Source of the DNA: an uncultured Clostridia bacterium
Lineage (GTDB): Bacteria; Bacillota; Clostridia; Oscillospirales; CAG-272
NCBI GenBank assembly: GCA_904501985.1
Contig: CAJGCT010000016.1
Coordinates: forward strand, 1-34,403
Length of the DNA: 34,403 nucleotides
Reading direction: 5' to 3'
Notes under the pieces: generated by a model
What the model saw: the letters and a program-made list of their open reading frames with translations, nothing else
What the model was told of the DNA's origin: nothing
Databases searched by the model: none
Translations under genes and position numbers: made by a program
Part shown: one piece after another, positions 24,434-32,794 of the stretch
Numbering within the stretch: position 1 is the first letter of the stretch
How the letters are laid out: every line of letters starts with the position of its first letter

Positions 24434-24500
24434 TGTGTTTCCTCCGTAGTATAGTGGTAAATACCGCATGATTTTTTGCGGCGAAACCATAATTACATAT

Positions 24501-24529
24501 ATTATATCATATTTTTGTTAACAAAACAA
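24501..24529 (-). promoter_or_regulatory. Sigma-A promoter of metA with a palindrome in its spacer
   Basis: On the minus strand, TTGTTT (24529-24524) and TATAAT (24506-24501) are 17 bases apart. TTTTGTTAACAAAA, a perfect 14-bp palindrome at 24513-24526, fills the spacer and touches the -35 box, a plausible repressor site. Confidence 0.75.
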
Positions 24530-24627
24530 TACAGTAACAAAAAAATATAAGCTTTTTGAAAAAAGATTTTTAAAACGCAAAAAATGTTGTTAAATTTTCA
24601 AAAAAGTATATCTTTTGGAGAAAAAGT

Positions 24628-24636
24628 ATGTTATAA
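24628..24636 (+). promoter_or_regulatory. Extended -10 promoter for the 1028-residue protein gene
   Basis: TGTTATAAT is an exact extended -10 element (TG-N-TATAAT). The -35 position reads TATCTT and is weak. About 100 bases of leader would precede the ATG at 24740. Confidence 0.5.
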
Positions 24637-24739
24637 TAATAGTGGCGGACATTTTCACTTGATTTTGCGGTGCGGATGTGCGTTTTAATAAAGAGCATAA
24701 ATTGCATTACTCTCTTAAAAGAAAGGATGTGGCACAGGG

Positions 24740-27700
24740 ATGAAAAATATGCGCATGGTCGAATGCCTCTGTGCTGTTTTATGCCTTACAATCATTTTTG
24801 TTTTACCTGTTTTAGCAGATGATTTTTCGGACGGCGATATCTATATGATAGAATCCTTTGATGCGTCCGTTGGAGCGTTTCGTGCAGGAAAAAACATACA
24901 CAAAACCGCTATGGAAAAAATGACCGTCAGCGACAGTGCAGACGAGTCTTATGAGCGTTCCTGCCTTAGGGCTGTGGGCGCATATGCCGCCCTCGGCGAG
25001 CTTCGCTGTGTATATGCGGAATTTCCATCGCCAATTAGACTTGACGATTATCGAAGCGTGGTGTACGATATATATGTGCCGCTGTGTGAGGAAGACCCTG
25101 AAGCGGTATACTATTCAAGAATTACGCTGTTTTCATCCGACGGAAGCAGTACCGAGAGTCTTGTTGACGTCACCGGCGGCGAATGGTGTCGGGTGGAGGC
25201 GGATATTTCCAAATGGGGCGGCAGAGATGAAGTCGTTTCCATGGAAATTGCCTGTGTTGTTGATACAGCTAATTTAAAGTATTCAGCCGATGGCTTTTAT
25301 GTTGACGATATTTACGCCTGCGACAAGGTAGACCTTGCCGTAAGCTCGCGGCTCCTTTTTGACAAGTACGAGCTTAACGGTGCCGCAGGTGCCATGAGCG
25401 ACGACGGTGTGCTTTTACTAAATGCCAGCTCTTTTGAGCCGTTTTCTTTGAGTGCTGATGTTTTTGCTCCTGAGCTTTTATATGACGCCAATTCTCTTAG
25501 AATAAAGCTGTCAAACAGCACGATGAGCGAGGTGCTCACCGTATGCTATACCACATCCGATTCTCAGGCTAACACTGAAGACAAGGTAGTTACCGTACCC
25601 ATAAAACCAATGTCAGGTCCGTCCTACTACTATGCGTATGTTGGGGACGTGTCAATGCTTCGCAGTATTGAGCTTCGCTTTAATGACGGCGGAGGAAATG
25701 TGGAGCTTTACTCCATAAGTGCCGTTACACTTCCCAAGGCGGAAGAATACGAGTCCTGCGGCAATGTGAGCATATGCCGTCTCAGCGACGACCGTTCAAC
25801 AGTCAGCTTTTACGGTGAAATCGACCGTGATACGGTGCTTAATAACCAGGACGGGCGAATTTCGGTGTATATATATGAGTCGGACACCCTGCCAACCGCA
25901 GAGGAGCTTCTTTCTCTTGAACCTGTTGTATCGGGAGAAATGACAACTCGCTTTGAACTAAATTGGAATCTTCCGGCAGATAACCCCTATGCCTGCTACA
26001 GCCGGTTTATAGCGGTGGTAACCGATACTGACGGAAATTACAAGCTTATTTCGCGTCCTTTCTACATAGACAATCCGGGCGGCGGCCGATTGTCCGATAA
26101 ATCCGCATTTGCGGCTGATGTGAAGGGCTTTTCGGCGGGCGATATCTCCATTGTAGGTGAGACTGACAGCGGTCTTACCGTGCTGTGCGCTGATATTCGC
26201 CTTGCATTTGCTTCTCCGTCGGAGGGAGTGCCGTTTTTATACAACAAGGGCACATATTACATAAATAAGGAATACACAGAACAGCTTTCGAAGAAAATTG
26301 AGGTACTTAACCGAAACGGTGTCAGTGTGCTACTTCGCTGCATTGGCTGGGAACGCTCTGCGATGGAAGAGCTTGCCGCCTTGTACAGTGCAGATACTGC
26401 GAATGATGAATCCGCAGGCAGTGATTTTACGGGAGCGTTTGGCTCTTATATTGCCGACACATGGTGCGCTGACGGAAGCGTGGCAGGCGTTATTCTCGGA
26501 GACCGGGAAAACATAATACAGGGCGGAGCTTCTGTCTCGGATATGCTGTCATATACCGCGAGGGAGCTTAGCAAGATGTATTTTAACATTACATCGCGGA
26601 ACTCCGGGGCGCGTGTGTATATTTCTGTAACGGATCTTATGGATGTGGAGCTGTCAACAAATGTATCCGAGCTTCCGCTTAACGATTATTTCACCGCGCT
26701 TTCGCTTGAAACTGCTCAGTACGGAAACTACGGATGGGAGATTGCCGTTGAGATCAGAGAACGGGCAGAGGACATTGGCGATGGTACTATAGATGCCAAC
26801 AACTGCGCACCTCTTACCGAACTGCTTCACCGGCTTTTATGGGACAGCAAAAACATCATATTCTGCGACAGCACCTATGAAGAATCCTCGGCTCGCATGA
26901 GCGCACTTACAAAGCAGTACGTGATAGGCTATTATTCGGCTTACTTCAATGACAGAGTTGATGCATATATTGCCATTGCAGGAAACAGAGCGGCGGCTAT
27001 AGCGGAAGCTGTGAAATGTATTGATACCACCGAGGCGGACGTCATAATATCAAGTGCGCTTATGACACTTGAATCGGGTAGCATTGCTGATATCGTGAAA
27101 GGCTACGATGAATCAAAGCTTACGCGCCGCAGTCTTGGTTATTCGGATGCATTTAATAATGCTCCGGACGGCATAAAGGGATCATACAGCTATTTTGTAT
27201 TTAACAGCGCATCAAGTATAAGTATGATAGACCTCGGATACTACTGTGGGGATATGCATATTGTCCGTGACGATACGCCGTCTTTGTCGGCTCAGCTTAG
27301 TTCGGTACTGTATAATGACAGCCTGCGTGCCGGATGGATGGGTGTTTCACACCGATTCAAGGATGCGGAAAGCTTTGATAACACACCTATCATTGCTGTT
27401 ACACTTAAGCTTCAGAATGTGGCTCCGGCAGGGCTGACAAGTGTACCTGTGAAGCTTGTACTTCATTCCGAGAACGGACGCTTTGAATCTTCCGGCAAGG
27501 TTTATTCCGATGAGTGGACAACGGTATACTTTGACGTGGAAGATTTTGACGAAATAGAGGATATCACATCCTTGCAGATTCTTGCAGGAGATGGAAAGCT
27601 TGAATCGGCATCACTCCTTATTAAAGATATAAAGGGTCTTTCCTATGAGTACGATGACGATTCGCTTTCTGACGTTATCGCTAAGGAGCGGCTTCGTAAG

Positions 27701-27826
27701 CGTACTCCCGATGAGACTGTGACAAGTGACACATATCTGTGGATGGGCGGCGCGGTGCTGCTTTTGGTAGTTACCGTTGTTATCGTGGTGCTCCTCAGCA
27801 GAAAAAAGAGCGACTACCGTGAGTAG
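24740..27826 (+). CDS. Large membrane-anchored extracellular protein with beta-sandwich modules and a barrel-like core
   Basis: 1028 residues. Signal peptide (1 to about 27), two N-terminal jelly-roll-like modules (about 30-200 and 200-340, each with segments typical of carbohydrate-binding folds), an Ig-like linker (about 340-445), a central alpha/beta region (about 450-830) and a further beta-sandwich (about 830-980). One C-terminal membrane helix (about 1000-1020) ends with a short basic tail, so the bulk faces outward. The central part, with GTYYINKEYTEQLSKKIE and GVSVLLRCIGW, recalls the DUF5722 glycosidase-like barrel; that is from memory and unproven. No catalytic pair can be assigned. 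AAAGGA lies 12 bases before the ATG; in-frame ATGs at 24749 and 24755 are alternatives. It stands alone between two promoters. A role in binding or processing surface or dietary glycans is inferred. Confidence 0.85.
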   Translation: MKNMRMVECLCAVLCLTIIFVLPVLADDFSDGDIYMIESFDASVGAFRAGKNIHKTAMEKMTVSDSADESYERSCLRAVGAYAALGELRCVYAEFPSPIRLDDYRSVVYDIYVPLCEEDPEAVYYSRITLFSSDGSSTESLVDVTGGEWCRVEADISKWGGRDEVVSMEIACVVDTANLKYSADGFYVDDIYACDKVDLAVSSRLLFDKYELNGAAGAMSDDGVLLLNASSFEPFSLSADVFAPELLYDANSLRIKLSNSTMSEVLTVCYTTSDSQANTEDKVVTVPIKPMSGPSYYYAYVGDVSMLRSIELRFNDGGGNVELYSISAVTLPKAEEYESCGNVSICRLSDDRSTVSFYGEIDRDTVLNNQDGRISVYIYESDTLPTAEELLSLEPVVSGEMTTRFELNWNLPADNPYACYSRFIAVVTDTDGNYKLISRPFYIDNPGGGRLSDKSAFAADVKGFSAGDISIVGETDSGLTVLCADIRLAFASPSEGVPFLYNKGTYYINKEYTEQLSKKIEVLNRNGVSVLLRCIGWERSAMEELAALYSADTANDESAGSDFTGAFGSYIADTWCADGSVAGVILGDRENIIQGGASVSDMLSYTARELSKMYFNITSRNSGARVYISVTDLMDVELSTNVSELPLNDYFTALSLETAQYGNYGWEIAVEIRERAEDIGDGTIDANNCAPLTELLHRLLWDSKNIIFCDSTYEESSARMSALTKQYVIGYYSAYFNDRVDAYIAIAGNRAAAIAEAVKCIDTTEADVIISSALMTLESGSIADIVKGYDESKLTRRSLGYSDAFNNAPDGIKGSYSYFVFNSASSISMIDLGYYCGDMHIVRDDTPSLSAQLSSVLYNDSLRAGWMGVSHRFKDAESFDNTPIIAVTLKLQNVAPAGLTSVPVKLVLHSENGRFESSGKVYSDEWTTVYFDVEDFDEIEDITSLQILAGDGKLESASLLIKDIKGLSYEYDDDSLSDVIAKERLRKRTPDETVTSDTYLWMGGAVLLLVVTVVIVVLLSRKKSDYRE

Positions 27827-27880
27827 ACATATGCAAACGGTGTGCCAAAACGCAAAAAATATAAAACAAAGGAATAACAT

Positions 27881-28426
27881 ATGCTAAAGCGTAGCTTTTC
27901 AACCGATACACCTATTGAAGATATTCCAATACGCCTTTTTGGCGTGGTGAGGGAATCCATTGTTGACGGTCCCCGTCTTCGGTATGTAATATTTACACAG
28001 GGATGTCCGCACAAATGCTTTAACTGCCATAACCCCGAATCCCATTCATACGGCGGCGGCAAGCTTACCACCACCGCAAAGCTGTGGGCGGATATCAGGA
28101 AAAATCCCATGATAAAGGGTATTACCTTCAGCGGCGGCGAGCCGTTTTTATGGGGGCATGAGCTTGCTGTAATAGCAAAGAAAGCTTCCGATGCAGGTCT
28201 TGATATTATGACCTACAGCGGCTTTACCTATGAACAGCTTCTTAAAAAATGTGAGACAGAGCCGTCTGTCAAGGAGCTTCTTTCATATACAAATTACCTT
28301 GTGGACGGTCGTTACATCGACTCTATGCGGGATCTGAATCTTAAATTCCGCGGAAGTACAAATCAGCGTATTCTGGATGTTACCTGTTATCCCAATTCAA
28401 CAGAGGCATCCGAAATAGAACTATAA
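27881..28426 (+). CDS. nrdG: Anaerobic ribonucleotide reductase activating protein
   Basis: 181 residues. It is a radical-SAM activase with CxxxCxxC at C42, C46 and C49 (GCPHKCFNCHNPESH), the SGGEP motif at 84-88, and the usual length for NrdG. It uses SAM and a 4Fe-4S cluster to place a glycyl radical on the class III reductase NrdD, enabling dNTP synthesis without oxygen. AAAGGA precedes the ATG. The partner nrdD, often adjacent, is not in this window. It lies 54 bases after the surface-protein gene and 31 bases before purM. Confidence 0.93.
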   Translation: MLKRSFSTDTPIEDIPIRLFGVVRESIVDGPRLRYVIFTQGCPHKCFNCHNPESHSYGGGKLTTTAKLWADIRKNPMIKGITFSGGEPFLWGHELAVIAKKASDAGLDIMTYSGFTYEQLLKKCETEPSVKELLSYTNYLVDGRYIDSMRDLNLKFRGSTNQRILDVTCYPNSTEASEIEL

Positions 28427-28457
28427 ATTATTACTTAATCAAAAGGAGAAAATAAAA

Positions 28458-29624
28458 ATGTCTGAGGCATATTTGTCACGCGGAGTTTCCGCAACCAAGG
28501 ATGAGGTACACAGTGCAATTTCAAAGCAGGACAAGGGCGTATTCGCAGGCGCGTTCTGCAAAATAATTCCCGATCCCTGCGGTGATCCCGAATACTGCGC
28601 GGCGATGCATGCTGACGGTGCCGGTACGAAATCCTCTCTTGCATACATCAAGTACAAGGAGACCGGCGATCTTTCTGCATTTTACAACATTGCGCAGGAT
28701 TCCGTTGTTATGAACCTTGACGATCTTCTTTGTATCGGAGCTACCGACGGCTTTGTGCTTTCCAACACCATAGGACGCAATGCTCACAGAGTAAACGGAG
28801 AGGCTATAAAGCAGGTTATCGACGGTTACACCGAGTTTTGCGAGATGCTTGGCAAGTACGGTGTTGGTATAACCATGTCCGGCGGTGAGACTGCGGACGT
28901 GGGAGACCTTGTGTCCACACTTATTGTTGACTCTACCTTCTTTGTAAGACTTAAGCGCAGTGATGTTATTGACTGCGACAACATTAAGCCCGGTGACGTT
29001 ATTGTAGGTTTCGCATCCTTCGGTAAGGCTGTATACGAGAAGTCGTATAACGCCGGCATGGGTTCAAACGGACTTACTGCGGCACGCCATCTTATGCTTT
29101 CCCACGAATATGCGGCAAAATATCCCGAAACATATTCTAACACCATCGACGAGTCCAAGGTGTACTGCGGAAGCTACGGCGTGAACGATATTCTGCCCGG
29201 AACAGACGTATCTGTGGTTGATGCTATTCTTTCGCCGACCCGTACATATGCACCCGTTATCAAGGAAATACTTGACAACAGGCGCTCTGCGGTTCACGGC
29301 ATGATCCACTGCACCGGCGGCGGACAGGCTAAGTGCAAGAATTTCGGAAGCGGTATTCACTATATCAAGGATAATCTCTTTGATACTCCTCCGCTTTTTG
29401 CCGCTATCTGGAAGAATGCGGATATTGAGAACCGTGAGATGTATCAGGTATTCAATATGGGTCACCGAATGGAGCTTTACTGCGATGCCAAGGATGCGCA
29501 GTTTATGATTGATACTGCCGCAAAATATGGAATCGAGGCCAAGATCGTTGGTCGCTGCGAGGCAAGTGCTGACGGTAAAAACAAGGTAACTATTACCGAT
29601 AAAGGAAACACCTACGAATATTGA
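28458..29624 (+). CDS. purM: Phosphoribosylformylglycinamidine cyclo-ligase (AIR synthase), long Bacteroidetes-like form
   Basis: 388 residues. PurM-family features include MHADGAGTKSSLAY (about 50-63), AQDSVVMNLDDLLCIGA, SGGETADVGDL (about 140-150), GFASFGKA and GMGSNGLTAARH, and a C-terminal VFNMGHRME block. It closes formylglycinamidine ribonucleotide to aminoimidazole ribonucleotide with ATP in purine synthesis. Length (about 40 residues more than the common 345) and the sequence pattern recall the PurM form of Bacteroidetes rather than typical Firmicutes PurM; this is recalled, not aligned. AAGGAG lies before the ATG. No other pur gene is adjacent, which supports independent acquisition or a second copy. 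Codon use looks like its neighbours'. Confidence 0.9.
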   Translation: MSEAYLSRGVSATKDEVHSAISKQDKGVFAGAFCKIIPDPCGDPEYCAAMHADGAGTKSSLAYIKYKETGDLSAFYNIAQDSVVMNLDDLLCIGATDGFVLSNTIGRNAHRVNGEAIKQVIDGYTEFCEMLGKYGVGITMSGGETADVGDLVSTLIVDSTFFVRLKRSDVIDCDNIKPGDVIVGFASFGKAVYEKSYNAGMGSNGLTAARHLMLSHEYAAKYPETYSNTIDESKVYCGSYGVNDILPGTDVSVVDAILSPTRTYAPVIKEILDNRRSAVHGMIHCTGGGQAKCKNFGSGIHYIKDNLFDTPPLFAAIWKNADIENREMYQVFNMGHRMELYCDAKDAQFMIDTAAKYGIEAKIVGRCEASADGKNKVTITDKGNTYEY

Positions 29625-29644
29625 TTTGCAAGGGGGAAGCTTTT

Positions 29645-30580
29645 ATGAAAAAGAGAATTCTCGTTGTCAGCAGTGCCAACATGGATTTTGTTATGAAGGT
29701 TGGCAGAATACCGGATGCCGGACAGACGGTTATTGAGAGCCGCAGTTATGATTACATTCCGGGTGGAAAGGGTGCAAATTCAGCTTTGGCGCTGGCAAGG
29801 CTTGGCGCTGACAGCATATTCTGCACAAGGCTCGGAAACGATAATCACGCTCAGCGCTTAAAGGCACTGTATGCGGAAAACGGCATTGACACGCGATTCA
29901 TCGTAAATGACAAGGCTGCCCCCACCGGACTTGCGGCAATACTTGTGGAGGAAAGCGGCGAAAACCGTATCATTGTATATCCCGGTGCTAACAACCGTCT
30001 TTCAGCATCGGACGTGGAGGATGCAATGACTTGTCTGCCTGATGCGGTATTCCTTCACTTTGAGATACCCACCGATGCTGTTATTGCCGCGGTTGATTTT
30101 GCAAATAAGAAAAAGATCCCTGTTTTTGTGGACACCGGAGCCGCAAAGCCGGGATATCCCCTTGAAAAGCTGGGTGCACTTGAGGTCATTTCTCCCAATG
30201 AGACCGAAACTCTTGCACTGACAGGTATAGTTCCAAACGACGTTAATAACTGCCTTCGTGCCGCAAATGAGCTTATGAAAAAGGTTGCGACCAAATATGT
30301 GGTAATCAAGCTTGGCGGCAGAGGTGCGTATATACACGACGGAAAGTATTCACAGCTTGTAACCACCTACGAGGGTCCTGTGGTTGATACTACCGCCGCC
30401 GGAGATGCCTTTTCTGCGGCTATGACGCTTGAGTATATGAGAAGCCGTGACATAGTGCGTGCGGTGAAATATGCCAATGCGGTAGGAACGCTTGTTGTGG
30501 GCAAGGAGGGGGCTTCTACGTCGCTTCCAACTGCGGCGCAGGTTGACGAGTTTATTTTAAATAACGGAATTGTACTTTAA
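29645..30580 (+). CDS. rbsK: Ribokinase-family (PfkB) sugar kinase
   Basis: 311 residues. Substrate-side residues are seen in ANMDF (11-15) and PGGKGAN (39-45). The anion hole and catalytic base lie in DTTAAGDAF (248-256, Asp254), and NETE near residue 184 is also typical. It phosphorylates a sugar, probably ribose, with ATP; ribokinase is the best match, but the precise sugar cannot be proved from sequence. The ATG at 29645 has AAGGGGG upstream, and a longer frame from 29621 overlaps the purM stop and lacks one. No transporter or regulator for ribose is present. A link to PRPP supply for the purM step next door is an inference. Confidence 0.88.
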   Translation: MKKRILVVSSANMDFVMKVGRIPDAGQTVIESRSYDYIPGGKGANSALALARLGADSIFCTRLGNDNHAQRLKALYAENGIDTRFIVNDKAAPTGLAAILVEESGENRIIVYPGANNRLSASDVEDAMTCLPDAVFLHFEIPTDAVIAAVDFANKKKIPVFVDTGAAKPGYPLEKLGALEVISPNETETLALTGIVPNDVNNCLRAANELMKKVATKYVVIKLGGRGAYIHDGKYSQLVTTYEGPVVDTTAAGDAFSAAMTLEYMRSRDIVRAVKYANAVGTLVVGKEGASTSLPTAAQVDEFILNNGIVL

Positions 30581-30594
30581 TTTAAGGAGAATGT

Positions 30595-31011
30595 ATGGCT
30601 GAACGGATTCTCGGAGTTGATTTCGGAGATACACGCACGGGACTTGCTGTGAGTGATCTTCTCGGAATGTTGGCAAACGGTATAGGATACGTTAATTCAA
30701 CCTATATGCCGAAAACGGCGGATATGGTGGCGGACAAGGCAAAGGAGCTTGGCGTTTCCAAAATAGTTGTGGGCCTTCCCATAAACATGAACGGAACTCT
30801 CGGACCGAGAGCAGAGCACGCCAAGGAATTTGCACAGATGCTTGCAGAAAAAACAGGTCTGCCCATCGAAATGTTTGATGAGCGGTGCAGTACCATGGCG
30901 GCGCATCAGATACTTAATTTAACAGATACCAGAGGAAAGAAGCGAAAAGCGGCTGTAGATACTCTGTCGGCACAGATAATTCTTCAGAATTATCTTGACA
31001 GCAAGCGATGA
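30595..31011 (+). CDS. ruvX: RuvX/YqgF family Holliday junction resolvase-like protein
   Basis: 138 residues with the RNase H-like fold motifs of YqgF: GVDFGDTRTGLA (7-18), VVGLPINMNGT (about 58-68) and DERCSTMAA (about 95-103) and a late Asp (VDTLSAQIIL). Family members act on pre-16S rRNA ends or Holliday junctions; which applies here cannot be told. AAGGAG lies before the ATG, 14 bases after rbsK, so it is the last gene of the nrdG-purM-rbsK-ruvX run. A strong bidirectional terminator follows. Confidence 0.95.
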   Translation: MAERILGVDFGDTRTGLAVSDLLGMLANGIGYVNSTYMPKTADMVADKAKELGVSKIVVGLPINMNGTLGPRAEHAKEFAQMLAEKTGLPIEMFDERCSTMAAHQILNLTDTRGKKRKAAVDTLSAQIILQNYLDSKR

Positions 31012-31018
31012 AATCAGA

Positions 31019-31054
31019 AAAATACCGGGAGATATTTTAAACTCCCGGTATTTT
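31019..31054 (+). terminator. Bidirectional terminator between ruvX and the SGNH hydrolase gene
   Basis: A perfect 13-bp stem (31019-31031 with 31042-31054, ten-base loop) has T runs at the end in both directions. It separates the convergent genes. Confidence 0.9.
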
Positions 31055-31074
31055 GGTATATGCATATATTAAAG

Positions 31075-32073
31075 TTAATGGCGGATGCCGCTATCGCTCG
31101 TTCTCGTATTGTCGTAGGCTTCAAGGTCAACTATGTGCGTGCGATAGTAGTATGCAAGCTCAATATATGAGTTTATCTGAAAATGAACGCCGTCGGATGC
31201 GTGTGCCGGATTAAGCGTTCCGTCTTCAAGAGCGAACATTTCGGTAGGATCAAGAAGAAAAAGCGACATTTCGGCGGCGATTTGCCGCAGTACATCATTA
31301 AAGATCACTGCCTTGTCGTTTGTGATGCCGAATTTGGTGGTTTCGGAGGATCTTGCGGTGACGGGCATTACAAGCTGGATGTATATGGGCACATCTGTGA
31401 TGGAACGAATGCCCGAAATGAGACGTCTGTATTCGGAAGCGAAATTTTCTACTTTCCAGCCAAGCTCATTAAGCCCCAGCGCAATATATACAGCTTTGTA
31501 GTTTCCCAGTTCTTTTTCCAGTGCCTCAAACAGTGTGTAAGACACAAGCTCTCCGTTTTCGTCCTCCATTCGTATGAAAGGCTTAATCTGAACGCTTCCT
31601 ACGTTAGTTCCCACCGAGGAAAAGTCATAGGGTGACATATCGGTGTACATTATAAGCCCTTTTGTCCGCGAATCGCCGATAAATACCGTGTCATTGAAGT
31701 ATTCATACCCCACAGCCGGACTTTCGGGGATCGCTTCTGTGAAATCATAGTATACGGGCACATATACCACGGGTTCAGGAAACTCATCTTCACTTACTGC
31801 CTCGGAAATGTGAACCTTAGGTGACGGTGTCGATACAGACGGGGTATTTGTGTGCGTGTATGTATAGGAATATTCGCAGGGAATGGATAAAACAAGAAGC
31901 GAGGCACAAAGCACGGTAAGTACAGCCATAATTGCCTTTATCGCTATAGCAACTCCGGAGATTTTTGGATTTTCTTTAGAAATCCGATCTTCTGCCGCCT
32001 TAATATTTTTCTCATATTCCTCACGCGGTGTCGGTTTGATAGGATATATTTTGCTCTTTGACTGTTTACTCAT
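31075..32073 (-). CDS. Membrane-anchored extracellular SGNH/GDSL-family hydrolase
   Basis: 332 residues. A charged cytosolic N-terminus (1-39), a single membrane helix (about 40-64), a Ser/Thr/Pro-rich spacer (about 68-90) and an extracellular SGNH domain. Block I is FIGDSR with nucleophile Ser135. The Gly block is near 154 (SSVGTNVG). Block III is ALGLNELGW with Asn202. Block V is DGVH with Asp294 and His297. Such enzymes commonly deacetylate polysaccharides or cell-wall glycans at the cell surface; the substrate is not known. GGAGG lies seven bases before the ATG. Divergent promoter region is shared with queH. No polymer synthesis genes are adjacent. Confidence 0.88.
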   Translation of the reverse strand: MSKQSKSKIYPIKPTPREEYEKNIKAAEDRISKENPKISGVAIAIKAIMAVLTVLCASLLVLSIPCEYSYTYTHTNTPSVSTPSPKVHISEAVSEDEFPEPVVYVPVYYDFTEAIPESPAVGYEYFNDTVFIGDSRTKGLIMYTDMSPYDFSSVGTNVGSVQIKPFIRMEDENGELVSYTLFEALEKELGNYKAVYIALGLNELGWKVENFASEYRRLISGIRSITDVPIYIQLVMPVTARSSETTKFGITNDKAVIFNDVLRQIAAEMSLFLLDPTEMFALEDGTLNPAHASDGVHFQINSYIELAYYYRTHIVDLEAYDNTRTSDSGIRH

Positions 32074-32115
32074 GCCCTCACCTCCAATCAGGGGAAACTC
32101 TTAATACACACAATA

Positions 32116-32144
32116 ATTATACCACAAATTTATAGTTACTGCAA
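32116..32144 (-). promoter_or_regulatory. Sigma-A promoter for the SGNH hydrolase gene
   Basis: On the minus strand, TTGCAG (32144-32139) and a perfect TATAAT (32121-32116) are 17 bases apart, about 43 bases before the ATG. No equally good box is seen for queH in the other direction. Confidence 0.65.
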
Positions 32145-32164
32145 TATATATCGGGAGAAAAAAT

Positions 32165-32794
32165 ATGAAAATAAATTACCAAGCTAAGCTTGATTTGATA
32201 CTTGAAAAAATAAAATCGCAGGGAACGGTACCGAAGCTTCTTCTTCATGCCTGCTGTGCTCCCTGTTCAAGCTATGTGCTGGAATACCTTACGGAATATT
32301 TTAATATTACGCTGTATTTTTATAACCCCAATATTACAGATTCAGACGAGTATCAAAAACGCGCCGGAGAGCTTGAACGGCTTATTTCCGAGATGCCCCA
32401 AAAGAATCCCATCGACCTTATTGTATGCGACCAAAGACCGGAGCGTTTTTATGAGCTGACTCGTGGGCTTGAAGACCTGCCCGAGGGTGGAGTGCGGTGC
32501 TTTGGATGCTACAGGGAGCGTCTCACTGCCACGGCGAGTTATATGAAAGAGCATGAGGGGGAGTTTGATTATTTTGCCACCACGCTGACGGTCAGCCCTC
32601 ACAAGAATGCGGATAAGCTTAACGAGATAGGCGCGGAGCTTGAAGAAAATTTCGGTGTGCGGTATCTTCCATCAGATTTTAAAAAGCGAAACGGTTACAA
32701 GCGTTCAATCGAGCTGTCAAGGGAATATTCACTTTACCGCCAGGACTTCTGCGGCTGTGAATTTTCAAAGGAATATAAGTATGGAAACAGTTAG
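32165..32794 (+). CDS. queH: Epoxyqueuosine reductase QueH (DUF208)
   Basis: 209 residues with all the Cys pairs of QueH: HACCAPCSS (Cys30, 31, 34), RCFGCYRERL (Cys112, 115) and QDFCGCEFS (Cys196, 198). It reduces epoxyqueuosine to queuosine in tRNA wobble bases, the last step, through an Fe-S/metal centre; it is the non-cobalamin alternative to QueG. GGGAG lies before the ATG. It overlaps the next gene by 14 bases. No other queuosine genes are in the window. Confidence 0.95.
   Translation: MKINYQAKLDLILEKIKSQGTVPKLLLHACCAPCSSYVLEYLTEYFNITLYFYNPNITDSDEYQKRAGELERLISEMPQKNPIDLIVCDQRPERFYELTRGLEDLPEGGVRCFGCYRERLTATASYMKEHEGEFDYFATTLTVSPHKNADKLNEIGAELEENFGVRYLPSDFKKRNGYKRSIELSREYSLYRQDFCGCEFSKEYKYGNS

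Larger units (their letters stand above)
24434..24739. other. AT-rich divergent regulatory region between metA and the 1028-residue protein gene
   Basis: This 306-base stretch has no gene. It holds the metA promoter and its 14-bp palindrome, a 60-base metA leader with a small CCGCA/TGCGG hairpin (24464-24481), and an extended -10 promoter for the rightward gene. The A/T runs at 24530-24620 are not explained further. No riboswitch or T-box fold was recognised. Confidence 0.7.

Noticed and set aside
24434..24500. SAM riboswitch or T-box before metA
   Set aside because: The leader is only about 60 bases with one 5-bp hairpin and none of the conserved cores.
32131..32136. TATAGT as a -10 box for queH
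   Set aside because: No acceptable -35 box stands 16-18 bases upstream, so it was not listed as a promoter.
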